From: Sphingopyxis sp. FD7
Lineage (GTDB): Bacteria; Pseudomonadota; Alphaproteobacteria; Sphingomonadales; Sphingomonadaceae
DNA: 64,000 nt
Assembly (NCBI RefSeq): GCF_003609835.1
Contig: NZ_AP017898.1
Location: 1,054,001-1,118,000 of the forward strand
Reading direction: 5' to 3'
Shown here: piece after piece, positions 41,359-50,670 of the stretch
How positions within the stretch are numbered: position 1 is the stretch's first letter
How the letters are laid out: the number at the start of each line of letters is the position of its first letter
The notes under the pieces: generated by a model
Told to the model about the DNA's origin: nothing
Database searches by the model: none
The model's input: only the letters and a program-made list of their open reading frames with translations
Program-made: the position numbers and the translations under genes

Positions 41359-42705
41359 TCAGACCCGCATCAGCAGATGTTCGCGCTCCCAGCTCGACAC
41401 GACCGACTGGTAATTGAACAGCTCATAATCCTTCACCGCGTAGAAAATCTCGAAGAAATCGTCGCCGAGCAGGTTACGCACTTTCTTGCATGAGGCAAAA
41501 CGGTCGAGCGCGGCTTCCAGCGTGCGCGGCAGCGTGCGCGCACGGTTATAGGCGCTGCCGGTGATCGGCTTGGGTGGCACCATGCGGTCGACCATGCCGA
41601 TATAGCCGCATACGAGCGAGGCGGCGATCGCGAGATAGGGGTTGCTGTCCGCCCCCGGCAGGCGGTTTTCGACGCGCCGGTTGTGCTTGTCCGACACGGG
41701 GATGCGAAAGCCGCACGATCGGTTGTCGGCGCCCCATTGGACGTTGATCGGCGCCGCGCTGTCCGGGCGCATCCGGCGAAAGCTGTTCACATTGGGCGCC
41801 CACATCGGCGAGATTTGCGGCATGAAACGGATGAGCCCCGCGACGAAGGAACGAAAGGCGGCGCTGTCGCGGCCATTGGCGGTCGCAAACAGGTTGCGCC
41901 CCGTATCCGCGTCGACGACCGACTGATGGATGTGCATCGCGCTGCCCGGCTGACCCGCCATCGGATTGGCCATGAACGTCGCGTAGACGTCATGCTGCCT
42001 CGCGACGTTGCGCACGACGCGCTTGAACAGGAACACCTCGTCGGCAAGGCGCAGCGGATCGCCATGATTGAAATTCACTTCCAGCTGCGCCGCACCCATT
42101 TCGTGGATCATCGTATCGATGTTGAGGCCCATCAGCTCGCAATCGTCATAGATATGGTCGATGATGTCCTCATATTCGTTCATCGCCTCCAGCCCATAGG
42201 GCTGGCTCGCCGTCTCGGCGCGGCCCGATTGGCCGGTGGGCGGGGTGAGCGGGAAATCGGGGTCGGTATTCTGCGACACGAGGTAGAACTCGACCTCGGG
42301 CGCGATGATCGGTTTCCAGCCCTTTTCTTCATAAAGGCCCAGCACTTTTTTGAGGATCGTGCGCGGTGCGATGTCGACCTCGGTGCCATCGCCGTTAAAG
42401 GCGTCGGCGATCACGAAAGCGGTCGGCGACGTAAAGCCTGGCGCGACACAGATGGTATCGGGATCGGCGATGAGTATCTTGTCGGGATCCTTGTCCCATA
42501 TGTCGTCGATGTCCTCGGGGTAATGGCCGTCGATCGTGCAGATGAAGACGCTGCCCGGAATGCGGAGCGTCTTGTCCTTCACCGAGGTCAGGAACTTGCG
42601 CGCGGGCAACACCTTGCCGCGCTGGACCCCGTTGATGTCAGGGACGATACATTCGACTTCGTCGATATTATGCTCGCTGATCCATTGTTCCAGATTGACT
42701 GACAT
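41359..42705 (-). CDS. Glutamine-synthetase family enzyme, gamma-glutamylpolyamine synthetase type (second copy)
   Basis: A 448-aa ligase of the same family as the gene at 37220-38626 but clearly different. Catalytic features: PEVEFYLVSQNTDPDFP (metal Glu), GSAMHIHQSVVDADTG, NVNSFRRMRPDSAAPINVQWG and FRIPVSDKHNRRVENRLPGADSNPYL; the RRVENRLPGAD form keeps the usual R-E-x-R of glutamine synthetases more closely than the first copy. It would activate glutamate with ATP and couple it to an amine. It starts 154 bases from the divergent aminotransferase gene and heads the minus-strand run of eight genes to potG. Confidence 0.85.
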   Translation of the reverse strand: MSVNLEQWISEHNIDEVECIVPDINGVQRGKVLPARKFLTSVKDKTLRIPGSVFICTIDGHYPEDIDDIWDKDPDKILIADPDTICVAPGFTSPTAFVIADAFNGDGTEVDIAPRTILKKVLGLYEEKGWKPIIAPEVEFYLVSQNTDPDFPLTPPTGQSGRAETASQPYGLEAMNEYEDIIDHIYDDCELMGLNIDTMIHEMGAAQLEVNFNHGDPLRLADEVFLFKRVVRNVARQHDVYATFMANPMAGQPGSAMHIHQSVVDADTGRNLFATANGRDSAAFRSFVAGLIRFMPQISPMWAPNVNSFRRMRPDSAAPINVQWGADNRSCGFRIPVSDKHNRRVENRLPGADSNPYLAIAASLVCGYIGMVDRMVPPKPITGSAYNRARTLPRTLEAALDRFASCKKVRNLLGDDFFEIFYAVKDYELFNYQSVVSSWEREHLLMRV

Positions 42706-42860
42706 GCGCCCCCGATTGGGCCGAGGAGCCGGCCCCTTTGTGGAGCGGCCAGCCTATCGTGAAGTCGGGTCAAGCGCCAGAGGGCCGGATTTGTCCATTG
42801 CCAGCGCGTCGGTGGCCCGTCAGATTGACGCAGAGCAAGACCACAGGGAGGCGCGCGGCG

Positions 42861-44177
42861 ATGAGGGGTGACAACGACCGGCTGGCAAGTTTCTGGATGC
42901 CCTTCACTGCGAACCGTGCTTTCAAGGCGCATCCGCGCCAGCTCGTTTCCGCAAACGGCATGTATTACCGCTCGAGCGACGGGCGCGACGTGCTCGACGG
43001 CACATCGGGTCTCTGGTGCAGCAATGCGGGTCATTGCCGACCCGAGATTGCCGAGGCGATCGCCAGGACCGCGGCGACGCTGGATTTCGCGCCGACCTTT
43101 CAACTCGGTCATCCGCTGCCCTTTGAACTGGCGCAACGGCTGGGCGAATTGATGCCGCGGGGTCTCGACCGGATATTTTTTACCAACAGTGGCTCAGAAT
43201 CGGTTGATACAGCGCTGAAAATCGCACTCGCCATCCAGCGCGCGAGGGGGCAGGGGACGCGCACCCGGCTGATCGGACGCGAGCGCGGCTACCATGGCAC
43301 GGGCTTTGGCGGGATCAGCGTCGGGGGCCTCGTCAACAATCGCCGCGCCTTTGGTGGCGGACTGGCTGGCGTCGATCATCTCCGCCATACGCACGATCCG
43401 GAGCGCAATGCCTTCAGTCGCGGGTTCCCTCGGCATGGGGCCGAACTCGCCGACGACCTGCAGCGCCTCGTCGATCTGCACGGCGCCGAGACGATCGCCG
43501 CGGTGATCGTCGAACCGATGGCGGGCTCGACCGGCGTGCTTGTGCCGCCGGTCGGCTATCTTCGGCGTCTGCGCGAGATTTGCGACCGGCACGGGATCAT
43601 CCTGATCTTTGACGAGGTCATCACCGCCTTTGGCCGCGTCGGCGGCGCAACGGCCGCCGGGACGTGGGGCGTGACCCCCGACATCATCACGATGGCCAAG
43701 GGCCTCACCAACGCCGCCGTGCCGATGGGAGCAGTCGCGGTGAAACGCGAGCTTCACGATGCGGTGATCGACAGCGCGCCGGGCGGGATCGAACTGTTCC
43801 ACGGCTACACCTATTCCGGGCACCCGCTGGCGAGCGCGGCCGGTCTCGCAACGCTCGACATTTACGCGCGCGACGGTTTGTTCGATCGCGCGAATGAGCT
43901 CGGCGCCTATTGGGAGGATGCGGCGCACAGCCTGAAGGGGCGGCGTCACATCATCGACATCCGCACGATCGGCCTCGTCGCGGGGATCGAACTGACCCCG
44001 CGCCCCGGCGCACCGACCGCGCGCGCGATGGAATTGTTCCATGCCTGTTTCGACAATGGCCTGCTGGTGCGCGCGACCGGCGACATCATCGCGCTGTCGC
44101 CGCCGCTGATCGTCGAAAAGGCGCAGATCGACGCGATGTTCGGAAAGATTGCCGAGCTGCTCGACCGGATCGATTAG
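42861..44177 (+). CDS. Class III aminotransferase, omega-amino acid:pyruvate type
   Basis: PLP enzyme of 438 aa, of the beta-alanine/omega-amino acid:pyruvate aminotransferase group. K280 in ITMAKGLTNAAVPMGA is the Schiff-base lysine and D251 in IFDEVITAFGRVGG binds the cofactor; FTNSGSESVDTALKIAL (106-122) is the PLP phosphate site. ATG at 42861 follows GGGAGG. It is divergent from the second glutamine-synthetase-like gene. Given the context it may convert GABA or another omega-amine made in polyamine breakdown. Confidence 0.87.
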   Translation: MRGDNDRLASFWMPFTANRAFKAHPRQLVSANGMYYRSSDGRDVLDGTSGLWCSNAGHCRPEIAEAIARTAATLDFAPTFQLGHPLPFELAQRLGELMPRGLDRIFFTNSGSESVDTALKIALAIQRARGQGTRTRLIGRERGYHGTGFGGISVGGLVNNRRAFGGGLAGVDHLRHTHDPERNAFSRGFPRHGAELADDLQRLVDLHGAETIAAVIVEPMAGSTGVLVPPVGYLRRLREICDRHGIILIFDEVITAFGRVGGATAAGTWGVTPDIITMAKGLTNAAVPMGAVAVKRELHDAVIDSAPGGIELFHGYTYSGHPLASAAGLATLDIYARDGLFDRANELGAYWEDAAHSLKGRRHIIDIRTIGLVAGIELTPRPGAPTARAMELFHACFDNGLLVRATGDIIALSPPLIVEKAQIDAMFGKIAELLDRID

Positions 44178-44201
44178 GGCAGGATCAATTTATGACTGAA
44201 T

Positions 44202-44228
44202 CGTCATCCCGGCGAAGGCCGGATGACG
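44202..44228. repeat. Palindromic repeat family 1, copy E (single short hairpin)
   Basis: CGTCATCCCGGCGAAGGCCGGATGACG: one arm folds on itself, with no second arm. It may be a deleted copy in which the two ends of a full pair were joined. It lies 25 bases after the omega-aminotransferase gene. Confidence 0.8.
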
Positions 44229-44411
44229 AGATAGGAGGCGGTGCTCAAGTCGAACCCGATCACGCGCCCGGACCAATCGCCATTCAGCTCTGGTGGTCTG
44301 CAAATGGCGGCCTTGTGCGCTTCCGGTGCTCACGTGCAAAAAAGCACGCTGCGCTCCGGATCACGGAAAACCACCATTTTCGACTCGCCAGCTTCTGAAT
44401 GTCGATCGGTC

Positions 44412-45644
44412 CTAGGCGTCGACGGCGAGGGGAAAGGTCACCGATACCCTCGTGCCCTTGCCGACTTCGCTTTCGATGTCGAGCTGGCCCTGGTGCCGCT
44501 CGCTGATATGCTTGACGATCGCGAGGCCGAGCCCGGTGCCGCCGACCGAGCGGCTACGCGCCTCGTCGACGCGGTAAAAGCGCTCGGTCAGCCGAGGGAT
44601 ATGGTCGGGGGCGATGCCGTCGCCCTCGTCGCTGACCGACAGGCGTACGCGCGCGCCTTCGCGCAGCAGCTCGACCGTCACCGGGGTGCCGGGGTGTCCA
44701 TATTTCATCGCGTTGGAAATGATATTGTGGACAAGCTGGCCAAGCTGCGCTTCGTCGCCGCGCATCGGCAGTTTTTCGGTCCCGAGCGCCACGACAATAT
44801 CCCTCGGCCGGGCGGTTTCGCTGTCCTGTAACTGCGTGATCGTGTGGCGGACGATCGCGGCAAGGTCGACCTCGGTGGTCGGGCGGCGAAAGCGGTCGGC
44901 TTCGACGCGCGAAATCGACAGCAGGTCGATCACCAGCTGCTGCATCCGCCGCGCCTCGCGCTCGATGATCGACAGGAAGCGGTGCCGCGTCGCACCGTCG
45001 TCTTCGCCGTTCATGTCCTGCAGTGTTTCCACATAGCCCAGGATCGCGGCGAGCGGCGTACGCAGCTCGTGGCTGGCATTGGCGACGAAATCGGAGCGCA
45101 TCCGGTCGGCAGCGTCGATTGCCGAGCGGTCGGACAGGAAGACAATGCGCTCGCCGTTCGAGAGCGCCGCGATGCGCATCGTCCAGCGCTGGCCGGGGCG
45201 TGGATAATCGACCAGGTTGATCGTTTCCAGCGCGGCGTCGCCGTCGATCCGCGACAGCCATTCGGCGGCAACCGGGTGGCGGATCGCGGTGCGGATGTCG
45301 GCGCCGACGATATGGCGCCCCAAAAGCCGGATCGCGGCGTCGTTGGCGATGGCGACGATATTGTCGGCGACGCCAAGCAACGGATCCTTTTCCTGATCGA
45401 CCCAGCGCGCGAAATCGGGGTGGCGCAGAAAGGAAAGAGGGCGCATCTCGGCAGGCGCCACTCCCGCGGAGCGCGTATCGGAATGGGCATGGGGAAGCGC
45501 GCTATATACGGTGAGGGCGGCGGCGAATCCGGCGATCGCCATCATCGCGATCGCCAGCGGATCGCCGTCGGCGAGGGCGGCAAAGATCGCCGCAATGGCA
45601 ACCAGCGTCAACGCGGTGACAAGGCTGGACAAGCGATCGAACAT
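44412..45644 (-). CDS. Sensor histidine kinase (PhoR-like)
   Basis: Inner-membrane two-component kinase of 410 aa. Two hydrophobic segments near 5-25 and 29-50 anchor it; a PAS-like region spans about 75-170 (PLLGVADNIVAIANDAAIRL). HisKA: DFVANASHELRTPLAAILGYVETL with the phospho-acceptor H192. HATPase_c: N box LVHNIISNAMKYGHPG, G1 SDEGDGIAPDHIPR, F/G2 FYRVDEARSRSVGGTGLGLAIVK. No response-regulator gene is adjacent. The start MFDRLSSLV is preferred; the frame is open far upstream through the divergent promoter. Confidence 0.92.
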   Translation of the reverse strand: MFDRLSSLVTALTLVAIAAIFAALADGDPLAIAMMAIAGFAAALTVYSALPHAHSDTRSAGVAPAEMRPLSFLRHPDFARWVDQEKDPLLGVADNIVAIANDAAIRLLGRHIVGADIRTAIRHPVAAEWLSRIDGDAALETINLVDYPRPGQRWTMRIAALSNGERIVFLSDRSAIDAADRMRSDFVANASHELRTPLAAILGYVETLQDMNGEDDGATRHRFLSIIEREARRMQQLVIDLLSISRVEADRFRRPTTEVDLAAIVRHTITQLQDSETARPRDIVVALGTEKLPMRGDEAQLGQLVHNIISNAMKYGHPGTPVTVELLREGARVRLSVSDEGDGIAPDHIPRLTERFYRVDEARSRSVGGTGLGLAIVKHISERHQGQLDIESEVGKGTRVSVTFPLAVDA

Positions 45645-45793
45645 GCGCCGCCCGCGTGGCACGAAGCGGGGGATGCGCGCAAGCCGCTTTGTCGCCGTTA
45701 GGGATTTCGGATGGCTTGTGCCAAAGCGGGAAGGGCGCGGCAGACGGCGGTGTTTTGCTTTTCCTTGCCGCGTCATTGCGTTATGCGCCAACC

Positions 45794-46204
45794 ATGGAAA
45801 AGAGCGACGATCCGACGATCCCGGCCGACAATTGCGAAGGCCCGCCGTCGCGGCGCCGGATGCTCGCGCTTGGTGCAGCGGGCGTGTCCGCGGCGCTGAC
45901 GATCCGGCCCGCCTTCGCCCAGACCGCCGTGTCGGTGATGAACTGCCAGATTCCGGTGCCGGGACCAACCGCGGCCGGTCAATATATCGACGCGGCGGGC
46001 AAGCTGGTTCCGCCGGGGACCAAAGGAGCCTTTCCCGGCGCGGCGCGGCCCTTCACGGGCGAGGAAGTGAAGCGCGCGTTCCGTGGTCGCACGTTGCCGG
46101 GCACCACCTATGACCAGTCGCAGGCCTATCTTCAGTACATCCGGCGCTTGCAGGCGGGGCAGAGCGGCTTTACCTGTTTCGCATCGATCACGACGTCGCG
46201 CTGA
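45794..46204 (+). CDS. Tat-signal secreted protein, unknown function
   Basis: A 136-aa exported protein. RRRMLALGAAGVSAALTIRPAFA near 21-43 is a twin-arginine leader with an AFA-type cleavage site. The mature part is about 90 residues with two cysteines (MNCQIPVPG and GFTCFASITTS), GKLVPPGTKGAFPGAARPFTGEEVKRAFRGRTLPGTTYDQSQAYLQYIRR. I do not recognise a family. It is divergent from the histidine kinase and 59 bases before the hydrolase gene. Confidence 0.75.
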   Translation: MEKSDDPTIPADNCEGPPSRRRMLALGAAGVSAALTIRPAFAQTAVSVMNCQIPVPGPTAAGQYIDAAGKLVPPGTKGAFPGAARPFTGEEVKRAFRGRTLPGTTYDQSQAYLQYIRRLQAGQSGFTCFASITTSR

Positions 46205-46263
46205 CCTTGGCTCTCCGATGGGCGATCGCGCGTTCGGCCGATCGCCAGAAAAAGGGAGTTTTC

Positions 46264-47265
46264 GTGAAACTAGCTTCGCTCAAACAGGGCCGCGACGGCC
46301 GCCTGGTCGTCGTTTCGGACGATCTTGCCTGGTATGCCGACGCCGCGGCGATCGCAGCCACGATGCAGGCGGCGCTCGACAATTGGGCCGATGCCGCGCC
46401 GCGTCTGGCGGCGCTGGCCGAGGATCTGAACCATGATGCGATTCCGAAAGAGCGGTTCCACGAACGCGACGCGGCCTCGCCACTGCCGCGCGCTTATCAA
46501 TGGGCCGACGGCAGCGCCTATGTGAACCATGTCGCGCTGGTGCGGCAGGCGCGCGGCGCCGAGATGCCCGAAAGCTTCTGGCACGATCCGCTGATGTATC
46601 AGGGCGGCAGCGACGCCTTTCTCGCGCCGCGCGATCCGATCCCGCTCGGCGATCCGGCGTGGGGATGCGACATGGAAGCCGAGGTCGTCGTGGTCACCGA
46701 TGACGTTCCCGCCGGGATCGACCCGATCGCGGCCCGCGAGAAGATATTGCTTGTCGGCTTGACGAATGACGTCTCGCTCCGCGGTTTGATTCCCGCCGAA
46801 CTGGCCAAAGGGTTCGGCTTTTTCCAGTCGAAGCCCTCAAGCGCGATGTCGCCGGTTTTTGTGACGCCCGATGCGCTCGGCGACCGCTGGAAAGGGGGCA
46901 AGCTGCACGGCACGCTGTGCGTCGACCTCAACGGCCAGCCGCTCGGGCGCGCCGATGCGGGCGTCGACATGACCTTCGATTTCGGCCAGCTCATCGCCCA
47001 TGCGGCGAAGACGCGAAATCTGGGCGCAGGCACGATCATCGGGTCGGGCACCGTGTCGAACCGCGATGCCGACGGCGGACCCGGCAAGCCGGTCAGCGAA
47101 GGCGGGCTGGGATATAGCTGTCTGGCCGAAGTGCGGACGGTGGAAACGATCCGGCACGGGGAAGCCAGGACGCCCTTTATGCAGAAGGGCGATACCGTGC
47201 GCATCTGGATGGACGACGAACGCCACCACAGCATCTTTGGGGCGATCGAACAGACCGTCGCCTGA
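46264..47265 (+). CDS. Fumarylacetoacetate hydrolase family protein
   Basis: A 333-aa metal-dependent hydrolase of the FAH superfamily, which splits or decarboxylates diketo acids. The start is the GTG at 46264, with AGGGAG before it, giving MKLASLKQGRDGRLVVVSDD. Metal ligands: WGCDMEAEVVVVTDDV near 137 (E and E) and NDVSLRGLIPAELAKG near 170 (D); GAGTIIGSGTVSNRDADGG near 258 and TPFMQKGDTVRIWMDDERHHSIFG near the end are family signatures. Tyrosine or aromatic degradation is a possible context, but no other such gene is adjacent. Confidence 0.9.
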   Translation: MKLASLKQGRDGRLVVVSDDLAWYADAAAIAATMQAALDNWADAAPRLAALAEDLNHDAIPKERFHERDAASPLPRAYQWADGSAYVNHVALVRQARGAEMPESFWHDPLMYQGGSDAFLAPRDPIPLGDPAWGCDMEAEVVVVTDDVPAGIDPIAAREKILLVGLTNDVSLRGLIPAELAKGFGFFQSKPSSAMSPVFVTPDALGDRWKGGKLHGTLCVDLNGQPLGRADAGVDMTFDFGQLIAHAAKTRNLGAGTIIGSGTVSNRDADGGPGKPVSEGGLGYSCLAEVRTVETIRHGEARTPFMQKGDTVRIWMDDERHHSIFGAIEQTVA

Positions 47266-47276
47266 CACAAAAGGGG

Positions 47277-47302
47277 GGAGGGCGGAATCGTTTCGGCCCT
47301 CC
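47277..47302. terminator. Hairpin between convergent FAH-family and tadC genes
   Basis: GGAGGGC (47277-47283) pairs with GCCCTCC (47296-47302). It lies in the 67-base gap between the convergent FAH-family and tadC genes and could serve as a terminator for both. Confidence 0.5.
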
Positions 47303-47332
47303 TCCTCCTCTTATCGAAGTCGGCTTGGCAGG

Positions 47333-48376
47333 CTATTTGCCGCCGAAGCTGCCGCCCGACATCGCGTCGCTCAGCGAGCAGGCCGCAGGGCCCAGAATGA
47401 CGATGAACAGCACCGGCAGGATGAAGAGGATCAGCGGCACCGTCATGATCGCGGGCAGGCGTGCGGCCTTCTCTTCGGCGCGCATCATGCGCTCGTTGCG
47501 GAACTCGGCCGAAAGAACACGCAGCGCGCTGGCGAGCGGGGTGCCATATTTTTCGGTCTGGATCATCGTCGTGACGACGCCTTTCACCGATTCCAGATTG
47601 ACGCGATAGGCCAGGTTTTCAAACGCTTGCCGCCGCTCGGTCAGGAAGCCGAGCTCGATCGACGTCAGGGCGAATTCCTCGCCCAGTTCGGGATAGGCGC
47701 GGCCGAGCTCTTTCGAGACGCGCGCAAAGGCCGAGTCGACGGTCAGGCCTGCTTCGGCGCAGATCACAAGGAGATCGAGCGCGTCGGGAAGCCCTTTGCG
47801 AATGGCGTCGGTGCGTTTCTGGCGCTTGTTGTCGACGAACAGGTCGGGCGCCTTGTAGCCGAGAATCAGCGCCGCCATCGTGAAGCCCGACCGCTTGAAC
47901 GGGGTCAGCGTCGGCCACATGTCGACGATATAGATGAGGAAGACGGCAAGCCCCCCGAACAGGATGGGCAGCACCATTCGCCCGAAAATGACCGCGACGG
48001 CCAGATCCTTTGACCGGATGCCCGCCTGCGCCAGCTTTTGCTGGACCTCCTTGATCTGCCCTTCCTGTAAGACCTGCAAGCGACCCAGAAAGCTTCGCAT
48101 CTTGTCGGCGGTCTGATTTTTGCGCACGAGGCGCGCGCGCCGCTTGGCCGTCGAGGCGGTAATGCCCGCCTTCAACTGTTCGCGGCGCTCGTTCAGCGCC
48201 TTGACGCGCTTCGTCATCGGATTGCGCACGGTCAGCGCATTGTAGATGGCGACAAGCACCGCAAAGACGCCGATCGCGGCGAGCAGGGTGCCGGCCCAGA
48301 CGACGTCGATGCCAAGGATCGAGGGGCCGTTCTGGGCGCCCGTAAATGCGGCGGTGACGGGCAGGGTGCTGATCAT
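47333..48376 (-). CDS. tadC: Tad pilus inner-membrane platform protein TadC
   Basis: Type II secretion F-domain protein of 347 aa, part of the inner-membrane base of the Tad (Flp) pilus. An N-terminal helix (TLLAAIGVFAVLVAIYNALT) and further helices near 120-160 and 300-330 surround the T2SSF domain, with LDLLVICAEAGLTVDSAFARVSKELGRAYPELGEEFALTSIELGFL near 195-240. It is the last gene of the minus-strand tad operon, 13 bases after tadB. Confidence 0.92.
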   Translation of the reverse strand: MISTLPVTAAFTGAQNGPSILGIDVVWAGTLLAAIGVFAVLVAIYNALTVRNPMTKRVKALNERREQLKAGITASTAKRRARLVRKNQTADKMRSFLGRLQVLQEGQIKEVQQKLAQAGIRSKDLAVAVIFGRMVLPILFGGLAVFLIYIVDMWPTLTPFKRSGFTMAALILGYKAPDLFVDNKRQKRTDAIRKGLPDALDLLVICAEAGLTVDSAFARVSKELGRAYPELGEEFALTSIELGFLTERRQAFENLAYRVNLESVKGVVTTMIQTEKYGTPLASALRVLSAEFRNERMMRAEEKAARLPAIMTVPLILFILPVLFIVILGPAACSLSDAMSGGSFGGK

Positions 48377-48389
48377 GGTCTCCGCGCCT

Positions 48390-49361
48390 TCAAATCTCGA
48401 AATTGACCATCTTGGCCATGATTCCGGCGCCGATGCTCATCCAGATCAGCCCGCCGATCCCCGCGACGATCAAACGTTGTTCGACGAAGAAGCCGGCCAG
48501 ATAGCTGGGATTCACCGTCCACACGACGCCGAAGACGAAGAAGGGAAGTGCGCCGACGATGTAGGCCGACGCCTTGGCTTCCGACGACATTGCACGGATT
48601 TTCAGCTTCATCTGCGCGCGTTTGCGCAGCACGTCCGACAGGTTGGCCAGCGTCTCGGCAAGGTTGCCGCCCGTCTCGCGCTGGATCTGGATGGTGATGC
48701 AGAAGAACTGGAACTCGGGCGTGCCGAGCATTTCGGCCGATTCCTGGAGCGCCGCCTCCATGGTGTTGCCGATCCGGATCCGTTCGACGACGCCCTTGAA
48801 CTCCTCGCCTACCGGGCCGGGAAGTTCCTGGCTGACGACCTGGAATGTCTCGGTCACCGGCAGACCCGACCGAAGCCCGCGCACGAGCAGGTCGATCGCA
48901 TCGGGAAAGCGGGCATTGAACTGCGTCACGCGCTTCCTGATCGCCATGCCGACGACCATATAGGGCAGGCCGAGGCCGATGAGCAGCCCGACCAGCGCCG
49001 CCATCGGAAACGGCGCGCGGACGATCAGCATCGCACCGGTGGCGATGACGAACAGCCCCATCGACGCGAACATATATTGGGTGAGCGTCCAGCTTTTGCC
49101 CGTCCGCCGGATGCGCTTTTCCAGCTCGTCACGGCGGGGAAGCAGGCTGGTCAGCGACGAATCTCCCCGGCGGCCCGCCGACTGGATGGTCTTGCGCATC
49201 TGCGCCGCGACGACCGCCTCGGTCGAAGCGGCATGGCGATCCTTGACCATCGCCAACCGCCGCGACTTCGCCTTGCCCGCCGACGGACCGCCAAGAAGGA
49301 TCGCAAGAACCGCAAAAGCCATGACGGCCCCGACGACGATAAGGATGACTGGCAGGTTCAT
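48390..49361 (-). CDS. tadB: Tad pilus inner-membrane platform protein TadB
   Basis: Second T2SSF-domain protein, 323 aa, partner of TadC. It opens with a membrane helix MNLPVILIVVGAVMAFAVLAILLGG; the T2SSF part includes PDAIDLLVRGLRSGLPVTETFQVVSQELPGPVGEEFKGVVERIRIG near 150-195 and ETGGNLAETLANLSDVLRKR near 230. The start at 49361 is chosen for this helix; the open frame extends upstream into cpaE. Only 40 bases separate it from the cpaE stop, where cpaF/tadA normally lies. Confidence 0.92.
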   Translation of the reverse strand: MNLPVILIVVGAVMAFAVLAILLGGPSAGKAKSRRLAMVKDRHAASTEAVVAAQMRKTIQSAGRRGDSSLTSLLPRRDELEKRIRRTGKSWTLTQYMFASMGLFVIATGAMLIVRAPFPMAALVGLLIGLGLPYMVVGMAIRKRVTQFNARFPDAIDLLVRGLRSGLPVTETFQVVSQELPGPVGEEFKGVVERIRIGNTMEAALQESAEMLGTPEFQFFCITIQIQRETGGNLAETLANLSDVLRKRAQMKLKIRAMSSEAKASAYIVGALPFFVFGVVWTVNPSYLAGFFVEQRLIVAGIGGLIWMSIGAGIMAKMVNFEI

Positions 49362-49401
49362 GACAAGCAGATGTCCGCTTCTTTCAATGGGAGGCGCGTC
49401 A

Positions 49402-50670
49402 TCACGCCGCCTCTTTCTTGCCCTTTTTGGTGAAACCGAGCTTGCCAAGCAGCGACCCGCCCGCCTTGCTCCTGGCCGACGCAGCCGCGTCTTCGGCTTC
49501 GACATCGGCGCCGTCGAGGATCAGCCGCATCAGATTGTTCCAGACCTGCGCCGCCTTGGTGCCCTTGCAGGTTTCGGCGTAGGATTTGCCCAGCTTTGCC
49601 GCTTGCGCGACCAGCTTGGGATCGAATGGAATGACGATGTCGATCGCTCGTTCGATCGAGGATTCAAACTCCTTGCGCGACAGTTCGCCGATCGCGCTCT
49701 GGAACTTGTTGGCGACCAGCAGCACGCGTGCGCCGGGCACATTCTGCTTGAACCAGGACAGAAGGCGGATCGTATCGCGCGCGGCCGCCAGCGTGACATC
49801 GCTCACCAACAGGATCGTGCCCGCTTCCGACACGAGGTGCGGGAAGGGGATCAGAACCTGGCGCGGGATATCCACGATCGTCATCTCGAAGGCATTGCGC
49901 AATTCCTCTTCGAGCTGAAAAAAGGCCGAACCGTCCGTCATCACCGGCTGGTGGATCGGGGCTTCGGCCGACAGCAGGCTGAGCTTGTCCGACGCCCTGA
50001 CCATGGCGCGCTCGATGAACAGGCCGTCGATGCGACTGGGATTGTCGATCGCGTCAATGAGCCCGCGACCGGGTTCCAGGTCGAGCGTCAGCGCGCCCGT
50101 GCCGAAATGAACGTCGAGATCGAGCAGTGCGGTCTGGCGGTCGGCCTGTTCGCTGATCGCCCAGGCGAGCGAGGTTGCGACCATCGACGCGCCGACACCG
50201 CCGCGCACCCCGACCACCGCCATCATGTGATGAGGCTTGTCGTCGTGCATCTCGGCATGTTTGGGCGCCGACAGCATCGCCTGCGCCATCGTCAGCGATT
50301 CGCGGACCTGATCGAGCGACAGCGGCTTCAGGAGATAGTCCTGAATCCCGCTCGACAGCAAATCGCGATACAGGCGGACATCGTTGACCTGACCCGCCGC
50401 GATCACCACCGTGCCCGGCTCGCAGACCTCTGCCAGCGCATTGATGTCATTGATCGGGTCGCCCGATTCCGACATGTCGACGAACAGGATGTTGGGGCTT
50501 GCCGATACCGACAGCGACTGGACGGCGTTCCGCAGGCCACCCTTGTTGCACTTTTCCATCGGCCAGCCCATGTCGCTGGCCGCGACGCGGATCAATTCCA
50601 GCGTGTCGTCGTCACAGACGAAAGCGTTGAAAGGGTCGCGTAGCGTTCCGGGTTTGAAATGAGCGTTCAC
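49402..50670 (-). CDS. cpaE: Tad pilus localisation protein CpaE/TadZ
   Basis: MinD/ParA-like protein of 422 aa that places the pilus machine at the pole in Caulobacter. N-terminal receiver-like region (FVCDDDTLELIRVAASDMGW, about 15-140), then an atypical P-loop VVGVRGGVGASMVATSLAWAISEQADR near 150 in which the usual lysines of KGGxGKT are missing, and DLDVHFGTGALTLDLEPGRGLIDAIDNPSR. A C-terminal lysine-rich tail. The ATG overlaps the cpaD stop by 4 bases. A degenerate P-loop is usual for TadZ proteins, so it may bind but not cleave ATP. Confidence 0.92.
   Translation of the reverse strand: MNAHFKPGTLRDPFNAFVCDDDTLELIRVAASDMGWPMEKCNKGGLRNAVQSLSVSASPNILFVDMSESGDPINDINALAEVCEPGTVVIAAGQVNDVRLYRDLLSSGIQDYLLKPLSLDQVRESLTMAQAMLSAPKHAEMHDDKPHHMMAVVGVRGGVGASMVATSLAWAISEQADRQTALLDLDVHFGTGALTLDLEPGRGLIDAIDNPSRIDGLFIERAMVRASDKLSLLSAEAPIHQPVMTDGSAFFQLEEELRNAFEMTIVDIPRQVLIPFPHLVSEAGTILLVSDVTLAAARDTIRLLSWFKQNVPGARVLLVANKFQSAIGELSRKEFESSIERAIDIVIPFDPKLVAQAAKLGKSYAETCKGTKAAQVWNNLMRLILDGADVEAEDAAASARSKAGGSLLGKLGFTKKGKKEAA

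Noticed and set aside
44230-44411. A small gene between the omega-aminotransferase and the histidine kinase
   Set aside because: Frames here have no ribosome site or family features; the stretch has palindrome-like pieces such as GTGCAAAAAAGCAC.
49362-49401. A hidden cpaF/tadA gene
   Set aside because: Only 40 bases separate cpaE from tadB, and no Walker A/B ATPase of this type appears elsewhere in the window.
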